64,000 bases of DNA from Acanthaster planci (Eukaryota > Echinodermata > Asteroidea > Valvatida > Acanthasteridae). Of this stretch, positions 12,501 to 27,500 are shown one piece after another. Under the pieces are notes generated by a model, which made no database searches, was not told the DNA's origin, and saw nothing but the letters and a program-made list of their open reading frames with translations. Each line of letters opens with the position of its first letter. Position 1 is the first letter of the stretch. Where the stretch lies: the NCBI RefSeq assembly GCF_001949145.1, contig NW_019091629.1, forward strand, positions 207,730 through 271,729, written 5' to 3'. The position numbers and the translations under genes were made by a program.

Positions 12501-15500
12501 TTTATTTAAAAAAAACCCTTTTTTTCCATTTTATTCTAGCTGGATGCATGTAAACAGCTGAGAACACAACATTCCTAACTAGTATCACAGAAGATTAATA
12601 GAAACTCTAGGCTCTATTCCAAGGAAAAAAAAACTGTTAATTGACACTAAATGTCACTTTTTGAGAATCTGTCGTTCAGTGACAGTTTTCTTGAAATATT
12701 CCTTATTTCATTACACTTGACATTGTCATCTGCAGGTTTACAAATCAGAGAAGGGGATCAGTCTCAGACAGCCAGGTCTTCACATCATCAGAGCCCTTGC
12801 AATTGATAACGGTGCTCTACCTAGTAAAGTCTTTACCTCCAAGTAAGAACCTCAGAAAGTTTGACAAAAGAGTAAACAGTGGATTAATGACAGGCAGCCT
12901 GGTCTTCACATCAGCAGGACCAGAAAAAATAATGGTGCACTGCCAAAGTAGAGATTTCATTTCCAAGAACTAAAGATATATATCTTGAATAAACAGGATA
13001 TTTGAATATTAACCAAATATTTGGACAGCTTTTTTGCAAGTACACTGTACTCAAACTTGACTGAACTCAAACTGCCTTGAGCAGAAGCCCGTCCTCATTG
13101 GTGGAAAAGAGCCATGTTGGTCGGGAGGGGTCATTTTGTTGGTAATGATGTGACCATAATGCATGCATTTCATAGTCTGCGAACCAGCAAAGTGCAGCTC
13201 CTACCAAAGAAGCCTGCATTGCTAGAGAAATTGTGCCCTCTCTTGGTCCAGCTTGGGGGTCATTAAACACAGACGCACAGAGCAACAACTTTATTTCATA
13301 GTTGGACAGTTTGGTACACAGAGCTGTGGGATAAAATCACAACCATAGGGAAGAAATTGGCCCACACAACTTTGTGTTGTGAAGTTGAAGGGTAGGAAAA
13401 TGACAGAAACTGAAAAAGAAACATTTTGCTCCAAGCCAGGTGCATGTAGATTAAAGGAAGTGATGTCCAAATTCACCCTTTGCTGTTCAACATGTGGGAT
13501 TTACTATGTGCAGTTGGTTGACTGGTTTAACTGACAGTTGCTTTCTCTTGTCACGCAGACGCTTCTGGGTGCTGGAGGGCAATGTCGGCCACGGTTCTGA
13601 AGACGATGATGCTGTCTCCATGGCAACGGATGACTTAGAAGCCGAAATGCAAAACAGCGGCCCAGGCCCTGTAAGAATGTCCCTTATTGTTCTTAGCAAA
13701 CGTTATTGGAATCAGATTGAGTAATTTGAAATGTTTAATAATTCAATTTACAAAGTATTGTTCAACCACCGGACGGTGTGTAATGCAGTCACACTCAAAT
13801 GGCCCAAACCGTTCAGTAGAATCTCATTGTCACATGTAGTCTTTTGTTACAATGCGTGTGATAATCGTTACCAATGATATCACCTACAGTTATATGTGAA
13901 TTGTTCATTCTCTACTGATAAATGGATTCAGCACTGATAACAGTAATGTGACAGTGGCCTAGATTGTGGTCCAGATATCCATTGTTAGGGTGCTGTTGGC
14001 ATTTAACATGTATTAAAACTAGCACCCTGACCCATTTTTCCTTTCATTCACCATTCAGACCAACAAGTGGCAGTGGTGGAACTGTGTGCCGTCCATCAGC
14101 GGATGGCTGCACAGCGGCTCCGATAACTCCCTTGAAATCTACTGGGACCTACCCAGCATTCCCTACAGAGGGCAACTCAAGTCATACCAGGTAAATTTTC
14201 CTGTACACGTACTTTATGTGGGGAGCAGTGGGAAAACCCATCAGATATCGCTGAATGTGATGTCACACTCAGGTACATGTACATAGAGCCCCCTAAGCTA
14301 TATTTTGTAGATTTTTATAACCTCAGTTTGTATCTTTTGTTGTTTCTCTTTTAAAACTTCTGACATTTAATTCTTGAGTTTGTGAAGTTGACAGTGTCAT
14401 GATTTGAAATTCTAGATGGTCTGTATGATATGTTTTATTGGAAAGCTCATTTTCTTTTGTAGTGAGCTGGATCGGCAATCAATGTTTAATCAGATTATCA
14501 GATTTGAGCAATTCAGAATATAGAAAAGCTTTATTACCAGCATTGCATCATAGGGTGAAGTTGACCTCAATTTGTAGACTTTATTTTGCTTTCTGATCAG
14601 ATGAAGGAATCATTTTAAGATTTGAATACAATGGAGCTGGCTTCTATTTTTCAGTGAACAGTGATGGTACTTGATAACTTGTCTCAATGTGTATTAAGTA
14701 TGGCACATATGAAGGGTGATTATTTGTACAATACTTTTGCAAGAAGTCAACCAAGACATTGGATTGTTGTCCATTTGTGTTATTACTGTGATTGATACTC
14801 CCAAACAGCAAGCAAATGCTTCCAGGTCTAGGAAAACTCTGAATGAATTCCCAACTAAAGATGGCATTTCTCCTCCACACAGCTGTACGTGAATGGAATC
14901 TGCTACCACAATGACCTGCCACCGACCTGCCACAGCATCACAGTGGATGGGCTGACGGGGAACCAGACCTACATCATATCAATCCTCGCACAGCCAAGGG
15001 ACTCCACACTGCTGCAACAGGAATCAAACAGACTGGTACCCAAGCACTAATTGATAGATCTGTCCTCTTGCTCTCTACACAAATTGAAAAGTTCTTTCAT
15101 TTGGACAAGGACTTCAACTCTACAATGAAGTCTCAGTTTTAGGAATGACACTTGCACGTGTGTTTTGTGTGTAAAGTTGGCAAAGTTTAGCCTTTGTTTT
15201 TTCAAAGAAGTAGTTAAGATCAGAAAATAGTGCTAAGTTTGATTGCAGTATGGTATGAGGTTAAGAGAAGTACTTAATAGTATTCGTGTAAATGTTTTTT
15301 TTGTAATTGCAATTTACACTGTAGATCCTGTTTTTTCTGTAGCATTGAAATGATTGGATTGTAATTTGTAGGAGACGATGAAAGTGGAATATCAGTAAAG
15401 GTTTTGATAGGAGTACCCAATTTTTGGCAAGAAATATACAAGTTTTGAAAGTTGTTTAAAATGTTTCGAAAGTTGAAGAGAGTCTCTTTCAAGAGCCTAA

Positions 15501-18500
15501 AGGAGACCGTCTTTCCAGTTGTGGGACGTCTCTGCAAACACAAGCATTTTGTTTTCAGTATTCACAATTTGACGATGGAGCTGAAACATATCCTTGCGTG
15601 AATTCGCAGCTCCAGCTCTGACATTGGTGACTTCGCGGCAAGAGGCACATCATGCAATTCCAATGAAATACATCGCACATGTCTATTAAGCTGGAGGCCA
15701 AGCAGTGATGTGGAACAGTTTTTGCTCCAATTTATGTAACCTATAAGGGGACATGAATGCAGCGTACGTTCATGTACATGTACGTGATGAGTGCTTGCAC
15801 CCAAGTGTTTTTTGCTTGTTTCCATAGAAGGTGACCTGCCCGTCCATTTATGAGCTGGGAGGTCCCATCCTGTCCTGCGAGGTGACGGATCAGGAGGACA
15901 CCATCAACCTCGTCTGGACCTCGCTGGATTACCTGTACACTGAACCCACCAAGTATTTGATATACGTTGATGGCAGGGAGACACCTGGTGAGGTGGGTAC
16001 TGTATAAAGAATTAAAGTGACAGGCATCTTGGCTAGTTTTCCTGCTTGGGACATGGCCATGACCAGTATGGATTTAAGTATCTTTCCTGAGCACCCTTAA
16101 GCGCTTACAGATGCTGTTAACCTTAACTCCCCAGAGTGATTTACTAGGAACCATACCCATTCACACAAATTCCAACACTATGTGTGCACAAAAACTGTAG
16201 GACTCTGTTTATTTTGGGTATGCCTGAACCCATGTTGAAGCACAAGCAGTTTAGGGGTACAGTACCCAGTGCCACAAATTCACACACTTTACTGGTGTTC
16301 AATTGTGTGTTTAGGGAAGGTTAGGGTTAATGCACGATGAACTGGTCCCATGTGTGGTATCAGTTTCAGTCGAAAATGTTTTAAAAGCCACACGAAACCA
16401 CAGCCACTCTTCAATATGCTGCTATAATGCGGACTCGAGGGAATTACTTGTTTGAGATTTGCACAGTTCTCATTGCACCATTGTCTTTTCTGTGCTCTGA
16501 GGCAGTGCCGCAAAGCAGTAGCTGTTACATTGACTGATTGTGGCATATGGTTTAAGGGTGGGAATTCTGGTTTAATTTCAAAATGGTTTAGAAAACTTTC
16601 CCATACGGTTTGAGCATAACGTTTAGCCAACACTTTACAGAGACCTCTGCCGCCTACCTTGGTGTTTTCATGTACATGTATGTGTAATTATATAGCTCAA
16701 TACACGTGGTCCAACCAATGTCAAAATGTAGATTGATGTTGGGGCATTTAAAACAAGCTGTGTTTATTGTTTTAGAATCCACTTTTGTCTGGAACGTGGA
16801 TGCCAAGAGGGAAAAATGTTCTGAAAATCAGATTACTTTTTACAGACATCGTTTGCAATAAAAATGCTCACCAGACTGCGTCAGTCATGTCAGATCTCTG
16901 AAAGGGGCAGTTCTGCTTAAACGTTTGGGAAACTCTGTAAACGGATTTGGGACTTGTTTCATTTAATCGTGTAAACATCCCACCCTTAATGCTGTTGCGT
17001 CGGGGTACTCAACCTCGTCAACCTCCACAGACGAGTCCAACTTGAAGTCTGTGTCCAAAACCAGTGGGATCGGACAAGGCATTAGGGTATGGATAGAAAT
17101 GGCAGGAAAGGTTCTGGCAAGTCCTCAGTTTTGACTGTCCTTGAAATTTCTTACAACCTTACTCTTTCTCAATATTATACAGACTCCATAAAGACTAATG
17201 AAAGCCATGTTTGATTCAATATTTCGTTCTTTATTCAGAACATCTTCAGGAATGAGATAAACCATGCTGTTGTAACCTTATAACATGAGTCAGAGGGGGA
17301 GTAATTGGCCAATCAGAGAGTCTAAACAGTAAACAAAGAATGGCTTTCATTAGTCTTTATGGAGTCTGCATAAGATTGAGTTATCTGAATATTATCAGTG
17401 GATCACTTACTCTTTCTCTAGCGCAAAGTGTTAAAAGGATTCACGACTGCTCAATACGTCCTGCATGCATGATGGCTTTCTGTTTCCAACAGATCAAGAC
17501 GATTGGCGACTGCAAGAAGTGCCAGCTGACCCTTCCCCAGAGAGAAGTGCACCAGGCACCCCTCACTTTGTTCATCGTGACGCTGCCCGGAGAGAAACAA
17601 AGTCAGTGTTTGGGAAAACTGAAGAGGAACATCTGAAAGACCTGAGAGTTGCTGATCTTTTCTTCAGTAACAAAATAATGTGTCGACAGATCACAGTCAC
17701 TTCCTCAAAATTTTACGAATAATTCAATCACGAGCACAAGTCATATTGAAGCGATTCGAATGAATTGTGATGAAGGCTTTTCTTGTTTTTTTTTCGTCGT
17801 GTGTACCTGTGATTGTCTTGGGATGGTCTTGGAATGGTTGTGTCTATAGACACAAATAGCAATGCTGTCGAGATAATCAACAGTTCCCACAAGTCACAGT
17901 TGTAATAATCAGTACACTTCAGTGGCCTCTACGTTGTGCCAGTCTATAAACTGGAAACATTATCCTCTATCCATACAAATACCAAATGTTCTGTTTGGTC
18001 AATTTGTGTTTTTTCCAACATAACATACCCTTACTGGCCAGCATATCATGTACACAGAATCACAAATCATGAGATGTATCAGTAGGTCTGGACAGTTCAT
18101 GGCCCAAACGGATATGAATGCCAGTGAACTTGGCGCTAAACATTTGGAATGTACATAAGGTATGCAGTTTGCTAGAATTGATGTGTTTCCAACTTCAGTA
18201 ATTTGCAGCATAGCTGCATGCACTTGCCATGAAGTCAATTCCTTATCCGCATATGCAGCTCCTCAGAGCATTAGATGCTCTTGACTGAGACATCTCAACT
18301 GCCAGTCTGAACTATGGCATGAAGTTTTAATCAGAAATTACGAGCAGTGGCAGAAATTTTGACTTCAAATCATTTTTTTTTCGAGAGGTGAACAAAAGAG
18401 ATGCCGAAGGACTGATGGAACTTTACGCAATTCTCCTTAAGCCCTTGGAAAGAGTTTGTGTTCTACCCACATCATCTTTTTTTTTTCCCCCCAACCCTCA

Positions 18501-21500
18501 GACGAATCAGATGGTTTCCTGTCCAATGAGTTGCAGCTCCCACTGCCTCTCTGCCTAGACAATATCCACCTTCCCAACGGTGGCAGCCTGGCTGGGAAGC
18601 CCTTCCTCATCATCAAGGAAGGACGAGGGAAGCCACCAGGTAATGTACACCCCCACCCAGCAGTGGTTGTCAGTGCTCTGTACCCGTCACCCAACTTGCA
18701 TAATAACTGTGCCGATGAAGCATGTTATAAACTTGTGACAGTAATCTTGCAATTAAGCTCATAAGAACGAAGGCTGCTTAAATTAAAAATTCTGTGCTAA
18801 CCAAGTAAGCACCTAAACCAATACGTTTTGGATTTGCACAAATGCAAGCGACCCTAATTTCATAGCTCAACCTATGAAATACACCAACAGCGCAGACTCA
18901 ACTGTTCTGCTTAGCAAAGATTCTTTGCTCACAGTAAAGCAGATCCATGAGAGTTGGCCGTGGAGGAAAGTCTGTATGCATTCCGATAATACAAAGATGA
19001 GATATCAATGCCCAGCGTTCATTCCTGTTTCTTTGCTCAGACGCAAAGGCTGACCTCTTGCCTTCCATTGAGCGGCGGGAGAGTTTTGACGGGTCAGTGT
19101 CTACGTTGACCCGGGGGAACACGCCTCACGAGGATATCAAAGACGCTGCTCCCAACAGATCTATGGAGTGGTAGGGCACAACGACATTTCATCACCATCT
19201 GTTTCATTCTCACATCTTAGAAAAGCAAACGTGTTACATGTACCAAATTGCATAATCAGTTTTAACCACTTTCTGCCGGGAAGCCCGGTTTCGGGTTCCT
19301 TATGTTTGTATGCATAACCAAGTGCCCAAAATCGTACAAAAGAGCTGGGCTCTGTAACAAAAGACTGTACTTGGAACAAAAGATCGAGCTGCTGGGAATT
19401 CGAACAATTATCAGTTGTCAATAGGGAAGGGACTCCGTCATTGTTTTGAAAGATTATACCACTGTTTGTGGCATTCAGTGTGAGCGGATTACCACTGCAG
19501 ACGAAAGTGCTCCAAGCACTCCAATGATGAGCGATACAATACCGCTGCATGCTAATCTGGCCCGTATTGAAAAGACGCCAGCAGCGCACTGCCAGTTTCG
19601 GGAACAAAAGTAACACCACACAATCTGGGCTCTTTTTACAAGGTGGCAGGCCTGTCTGAAATACTCGGGCATCAATAGATGTTGTCTGTCAGATTAGAGT
19701 AGCCACCAATTTGACTCGTGGACTAAAAAGTACTGTGACTGATTTGTTTTTGCAGTGAGGAGACATTCAACTGTACTGGGACAGAGGTGCAGACAAACGC
19801 CCAGCCAGACACCCAGGCGGACAGCGATCCCCCGCACCAACCAGAGTCAGACAGCGTAAGCAATGCATGCATAGGCCCTAGCATGGAAGTCAATCCCTGT
19901 GGGACCCAGCACCCTCCACAGAACAGTGGGACAGATCACGGCAAACCTGACACCTCAGAGAGGGGAGCCTGGGACAAGAATTCAGCAGCTAATGATGCTG
20001 CTGGCATAGTAACTACATCCAGGGTTCCAGTTTCCACCGATGAGAATCACACACACACAGATACATATACCAGCAAAGATCAGGATAACTTAGAAACACA
20101 ATCTTTACCCCAGCAGGCTAAACATCAAGTCCCCATTCCCGAGGCCCCTGAAATTGTTGAAAATTCAGATCAGGTTTCAGACATCCAGTTTCCAACCCAT
20201 GGTGAAAACGAGCAAGTTAGCATGAAGAGCAAAGCTAGAATTCAAGATGAAGCGGTACTTGATGATGAAACCGGTGCAGTTTTTGAACCCTCAGTTGAAA
20301 ACGGGGGGTCAGCACCACTGCCTAACGCTGATACAGTTTCGGACATGGCAGATCATATTGGTAGTGATTCAGAACTCCACTCAGTAGAACCACAGTCCCT
20401 CAAAAAGACCCTACCAGCCCAACCCCAAAACGATTACCAAAGTGACAGAGATAATGATGATGATGATGACATGCATGCCACTAGGGCAGCAGAAACTGGT
20501 CAGTCCATGTTGCATGCCAATAATGTGTCGTGTTGTGGTCCAAGTCACGATGTGTTACAAGTGCATGAGAATGGTGCCGTTGGCAGCACGACAAGAGACA
20601 AAGCTCGAGCCAGACTGCACGATCAGGAAGAAGCACCGGTGTTGCAGGCTAGCGTCTGTGCGCACCAGCCTGCAGCCGAGCAGGCAGCGCCCGAATCGGA
20701 GCATCAAGAGCGAGGCAAGAAGCCAGACTTCAAAGATCAGACATGGAGTACCAGTGACAACCTGCATGATGGTAGTGGGTCTGTAGCCTTGCATGGTGAC
20801 GGCACCAGCGATGTAGACAAAGAACCTTTGCATGATGAATGTGTTGATGCTTGTAGTCTTGGTGAGGGTGACCCAAGCAAGGAACCAGTCAAGGCGCAGG
20901 TAACTGCAATGAAATCCATCAACCCAATCATGTTTTGAGTTTGTAGCACTGTATTTTGCTCACTTTGGATTTTTTTTAGTTCCTGCATGTAATTTTCTCC
21001 GCTTTCAATACATTGAATGACATTTGTGGACATTATTTGCATGTTGCATTATTGTACCCACATGGTTTCGTTTAACTTTTCTCTCTCAGAAGTTATGTCT
21101 TTTTCCATATACCATATTCTTTCTGAACTGATGCATGAAAAGTTAATGCTGCCTCATTGTATTTACATGTATGTGGACTTCACCTCTTCTGTTATTTTGA
21201 TGTCAATTCAGTATTTAAAACGGACCCACAGATTCGGACAAGTACACGTGTAGGGAATATTTTCTGGCTCTTAATGGTGTCGTCAAGTATCCCATTGTGA
21301 CCATACCCCTTTCGGCTTTTCCCTTACCCTCCCTTTCCAGAATGGACCGATCCATTTAACCCCATCCCCCTGTCTTTCGACCAATCAACAGCTGTGATAA
21401 TAAATGGTAATAATTATATGTAGTGCCAAATTACAAGAGAATACAAGGCACTCTCTAATTCAACAGAAAGGAACCTAGAGAGAGATAATCAGCTGTGCTC

Positions 21501-24500
21501 TGGGGAAGAGATGTTTGCTGATCGCAGAATTGAATGATGGTACACCAAGTTTCTAATGTGATGGGGTAGATTGTTCTACAGGCACGGGTGCAACCTGCTG
21601 TGCGGCAATGGAGAGAAATTCCCACACGTGCAGTGGGCAGGGTCAACTGGATTAGTCTATCATCCCTTTTCCACTTGAACAGCATTTCCTGCTAGGCCGT
21701 GCTCCTTACGTGTAGTATTAGAATGTGAGACCCACCAACACTATTGATCGCCCGTTCTTTTTGTAGCACGAGAGAGTTTCCCTGCCTAAGCCTGTCGTGA
21801 GCGTCCACAGTCGGCCAACTAACACAGACCTGCACGTCCGCTGGCAGACTGCATCCTGTCACCCCACTCCCTACGTTCTGCACCACTACAGTGTGTGCGT
21901 TGCTGGGAGACAGTTCGATGGCAGCATCACCAGCCACTCCAGGTAAATGCAAGAGCCAAAGCCAGGAGGACGGACTTGCCACACACAGGCCTATTTGTAC
22001 TTGGCATGAACGCGAATGTAATTTTATGATGTCTGATCGGATATTTACCCCGTGTCAGTACAGAAGTTGAACAAATTTTGACTCGAGCAAAATGATACTT
22101 TGTCTACTTGTGATTAGTTAGACTCACATCATTCTCATTTCCTGCTTCCCTTCCCTGCAGGCAAGAAATGTCCACAGACAGTGGGGAAGCCGAGGTACAG
22201 CACTGCTGGAATGCAGGCAGGGGACAAGTCTTTGTAGTCACGGGACTGTCGCAAAACACAGCCTACAGGTAAAAACCTACAACCTAGTCCCACTCTGGTG
22301 AGTCCTGACCGACCCTGTGGCACATTGGGTTGGTAATTCCCAGGATGCAGTTCTTAAGATCACTCCAGTTTCTTTGCAAGTGTACGTGTTTTATTGTGTT
22401 CAAAATGTGCTACTTGGGCATCAGTGCAGGGTATCTGCTGCTTTTTGTCCAAGGCGTGATGGGGCATAACATCTGCCCTCTCTCCTCCTCCACCGAAAAA
22501 GAGTTTGAAAAGCCCATCCTTACGTCTGTCATCATGACCATGCAGACAAGTCAAATTAGGTGTGAAATAGGGAAAGCAAGATACCCTGGAGTGTGTTCAA
22601 TAACATTTCATTTCCAGTTTATACTGAGCACCTCACAAGGAATGGACATGCCAAGAATGTGTACGTACATGTATATTTATATATATACAATTACATGTTG
22701 AAATTTTAATAATTGATTAATTGCATTGGGCTTCGGACAGGATCCAACCCCTCCCTTTCCTTTTAAAAATTCCATTGTCTGGCGAAGTTCAGGTTTGCTT
22801 TTATCATCATCCACGTACTCCTTGAAAGAAACAAGAGTTGGAATCAAGTCAGTCACAAGTCAGTTCACAAGTCAATTTGTAAAGTCAGTTCAGAAATCAG
22901 ATCAGAACGAAAGAGGTGAACAGTGACAATGGAATGCCTCTGCCACGTAAATAGCTTGCGAGTTGACTAAGGACTGAATGACGTATACTTGACTTGCAAT
23001 GTTTGTGTTGACTTGTGATTGACTTGATATCAATCCTGCAAACCCGTGCCATTGTTGATAAGATACAGTTATTCAGGTGTTTGCATTTCATTTTTTTTAT
23101 TTCGTTGTCTTGATTAACCAGCGTAACTGTAAATGCGACCTACCACCACAAGGACTCTGCCCACCAGAGCCATGTCAAGAGGAGCTCCCACCCGATTGTC
23201 TGTACCACGGGCGGTCCGCCCCTGCCCCCACGCCTCTGGGCCAAGGCTGTGGGCCTCCAGGAGGTCACACTGTCCTGGCTTCCTGGCCACTGCCATGAGG
23301 ACATTGATGTCATGGGTTACCAGCTGACGCGCAACGGGAAAGTCACATCAGAGATCATACCATACGGCAAGACGGAGAAGACAATCAAGAACTTGAAACC
23401 TGGTGAGTTGACATTTTCAGATTTATGAAGTAGTTACTTTGTGTCGTTCACTTTGACTTTAAAATTTTTTTAAGAAACAAAGGGGTAAGCTATAATCATT
23501 ACATTTCATTACTGTGTTTAAATCCTCCCATTGAATAGTAGTGTGGTTTTTGGTCCCGTTCATGTTCAAAGCATTTGTCAGTTTTAAGCTGCAGGTTTGG
23601 CCCATTATTTCGTTTCTTTGTGTTCCCTTGTGAAACTACCTGTACTGACTTGTGCAGTCGACAGTTTTTGACAACCAATTGGGAATCATTCAAAGAATGC
23701 TATTCATTTTTTTTTTGTGGCCACAGATTTCAAGCACTGTTTCAGCCTGTCAATGGTGACCACCAACGCTGGCCAGACCAAAGCCTCAAACTTTGTGACA
23801 GTGACTTGTCCAGAGGTGCCCGATGCCCCGGCCATCAGGCAAGAACCATCCACCGAAGAGAAGTCCGCCGTCATCGTCTGGCATCAGCAGAAGAGCAAAC
23901 AGCTCACCCATTACCAGTGAGTTTATTCATTGTTGCAATATACGTCGGTGTAAGAGCAAAACCCCATACTTGAAACTAACATCTCCCTAACGTAAGGTGC
24001 ATCTTGAAATGCATTATTGTTGCCTGAGAAATTAACCACTTGCTGCCAGGTGGAATTTGAAGTTAGATGACATATACTCGGGGGATTTTCAAGATTTTGT
24101 TTTTTCAAAATTCTTCAAAAAATCATAACTTCATTTACTGGATGTTTACACCCACATGAAGGACTGTCTAGGGGCTACTCTAATCTGACAAGTATTTCAG
24201 CCAGGCCTGCAGCCTTGTAAAAAGAGCCCAGATTGTGCGGTGTTATGTAAGTTTCTTTTGTTCCCGAAACCGGCACAGCGCACTGCTGGCGTCTTTTCAA
24301 TAGGGGCCAGATTAGCATGCAGAGGTATTGTATCGCTCATCGCTGGAGTGCTTGAGCGCCTTTGGTGGGAATCTGCTTGCACTGAATGCCTCAAGTAGTG
24401 GCATAATCTTTCAAAACAATGACGGATTTCCTCCGCTATTGACAACTGAAAAAGCAGCTCAGTCTTTTGTGCGGAGTACAGTCTTTTGTTACAAGGCCCA

Positions 24501-27500
24501 GCTCTTTTGTCCGGTTTCGGGCTCCCAGGCTTCGTGTAGTTAGCCTATGTGCCGGAAACCGGGTCCCCCGGCAGCATGTGGTTAAATGTCCACTGAAACA
24601 AGTTTTTTTTACTGTAAAAGGTTGAAAGGAGGACATAGTCAAAAGCAAGGCTTGCCTCGCAGACCCGCACTGACTCTGTCTAACTTTAAATCTGGTTAAG
24701 AAATGGAAGTGGAAGGTAGCACTGGTGTAGAGAGGAAGCTTGAGATGAACTTAAGCATTTAGTAACATCTTAAAGTACATGTAGTAAGTCTGCATGTGGT
24801 GTCTGCACAATGATAATATCCAGAAATCATATCTAAACTGCTTTTACTACTGCTAGGAGTGTTACCATATTTGGATAGCCCATTACAATTCTCCCGCAAT
24901 CTGACCAATCACAAGGCTTGTTCTAGCAGCCTGCAACGGATTGTATGGGTGTTTCCATGTTACGAGGTGTTTTTCTTAAATGTTTGCAGCATATGGAACA
25001 AAAACACTAACAAAAAATTTCAGTTACAAAAGTTTGATTGGCTAAAAAACCTGACTATAGACATAAACTAGAAGGTCTAAAACACATTTGTTCACGTTTG
25101 TGATTTAAACTTTGTCGTTGCTAACTTGAGATATTTATTAAAAGTTGAATTTGGACAAAAATTGCTGTATCAGTAGGGAAAGGAAATACTATTTGCCCAT
25201 ATGTGGTAATACTCTAAGACTGTAGTATATCTTAGTAATGCCAATCTCAAAAAAAAACTGTGCAAGTGAATTTCACAGAAGATCACACAACGCTTTCCAC
25301 AACAAAGGCAAGGGATGAAAGAATTACATTGCAGACCTTTTCAGTTGTACTTTAAGCTTGTAACAGTTCATTATGACGTGACGATTTTCACGCGGTCCGC
25401 AATAGGGTCATTTTATAAATTCAGTGTCCACCAGTGTGACATTTTTGTGTCCCTGTTACACCTGACCTGTGTAATTTGACATTGAAGTATCACTGAAATT
25501 GATTTCAAGCTGTTACAATTTGTTTTACAGGTAACTTGCATTTAATTCATCACTCTTGGAAATTAGAAAATGTGTTCTGAACTTACAAAATCATACGTCA
25601 GATGGGACATGGATACCAAAAAATTGGACCCCTAATTTATAGAATGACCAAATAACTATTTTGCAGTATAGCTGCGTGAATATTTGTTCATGTGTTTGTA
25701 TGTGTGTCTCTCTCTCTGCCACTCGGTCATGTTCCCTATTTCTACACAGGGTGTATGTGGATGGCAGGCTCCACGGAGAGGTCCAGCCCAAGACAAACAA
25801 GAAGCATGCATATCTGAAGTACACGCTTCTCAACCTGAAAGCAAATGGCCGTCAGTATAAGGTGGCAGTCAGAGTAAGTCACAAAGTCCAACTGACATTC
25901 AACGTCAACCAGGATTGATTGTACTTTGCAGGAGCATTAAATGATCATACGTATGGATGAACTGTGTGTTTAATACGTCAAATTGTCAATTTGTACGTTG
26001 TTACTGCTGTTTTCATCAACACAGTTGAAACTCCCAATCTAATATGTCCAACATTTCCTGATAGTGTGGAATAAAGGGCCGTTTTCTAAACCTTGGCTTT
26101 CTTTTAAATCAAAAGGTAAACACCTGCTTACATAGGGGCACAGTTGCACTGAGGAAATTTTGACCAATTCTTGTCATAGTAGCCTTTCTATGAGTATATC
26201 TGTGCTTCCCCGTCAGGCCCATGCCGGCTGGAGTTCTCTCAAGGGGGACCAACCAACCGAGGTGACCTGTGGTGTCCTGAGCCCAGAGTCCAACCTGCTC
26301 ACGGTAGCCTGCTCCAGGGCACTGCCCGTGTCTCTGGACCTGAGGTTGGAGTGCATTCACTCAGACAGCGTTGACATAATGTGGGCCGTACTCGACGAGG
26401 ACGAGGCATCTGAAGTCCAGGTGAAGTTGTTTAGTTCGGACTCGTACATAGAGTTGCATCACATTGAATAAGTACATGCATCATACGTACAGGCGCTAAC
26501 CGTATGGGATACTTTATCACTCTAGAGGTAGTAAAAATGAGCACTTACAAAGGTGAACTTTGCACCAGGGAGATGCAGATTTTTAATAACTGTTTTTGGC
26601 CCTTAAATGAGTACTGTTCATCACAGGGGTAAACCTCTACTTTAAAACAACCAAAACACTATCGGGCACATTGATTTTTTCCGTGCAGTGGTGCATGTAC
26701 TGTACACTGTCGATCACTGGCTGTCATGTCTGTGATTGTAAAAGATGAAGTAGTAAGATTGGAGTGTGTGTTGCATTTGTGCAATTGTTGCCAACGTCCT
26801 GGAATGGTTTACCATTAAAGTGGCACATTTGGCAACATTTCCTTGCGTGGAATGAACTTCACTATCCAGAAACACGGCAGCCATACTGTGTCTGTACAAA
26901 TGCTGAAACTAAATTCGTTTTCATTTGAGGCTTCTTGCATTTCAGAAAGTAACAATAACAGTATCTCAACAGCCTCATGCAGGAAAACCACTGGCGATTT
27001 GATTGTAGGAACTCGGCTTGAGTTGATTCTTGATCTGTGAGAACAACTCTTTACAAAACTACGCGTAGAATTGTTACTGAACAGGATTCTATATTTGGTT
27101 GCAGGGATTCATTATCCTAAAGGACGATCACCCACACAGCGGCAGTATCCTTCCTCCCAGCATCACCCACGCTACCCTGTCCAACCTCAAGCCAGGTAGC
27201 GCCCTCACAGTCCAGGTCCTAGCAATCTCCCAGTCTCTGTCTAATGATAGTGGAGAGGAGCCAATAACAGATGGTATGTTTTGGATCGTAACACTAACAT
27301 GCACGTCATTAAGGATGTTTTTAACTGCATGCTAAGTTTCACAATGATTGGTCTTGCAACAGCTGAGATCTTTGGCACAATTTCCCCCTTCTCCCAGAGA
27401 AAGTTTTTTTAGGGTTAAGCTTAGCTCCTGAAGCATTGTTTATTTTGGAAAATTCCTGAATCTTGAAAAATCTACCGCTTCACAATTTCAGTGGCACATG

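Noticed and set aside
16550-16995. Possible inverted repeat bounded by ttaagggtggga and tcccacccttaa
   Set aside because: The termini match over a dozen bases, but the interior arms pair poorly, so I did not call an element.
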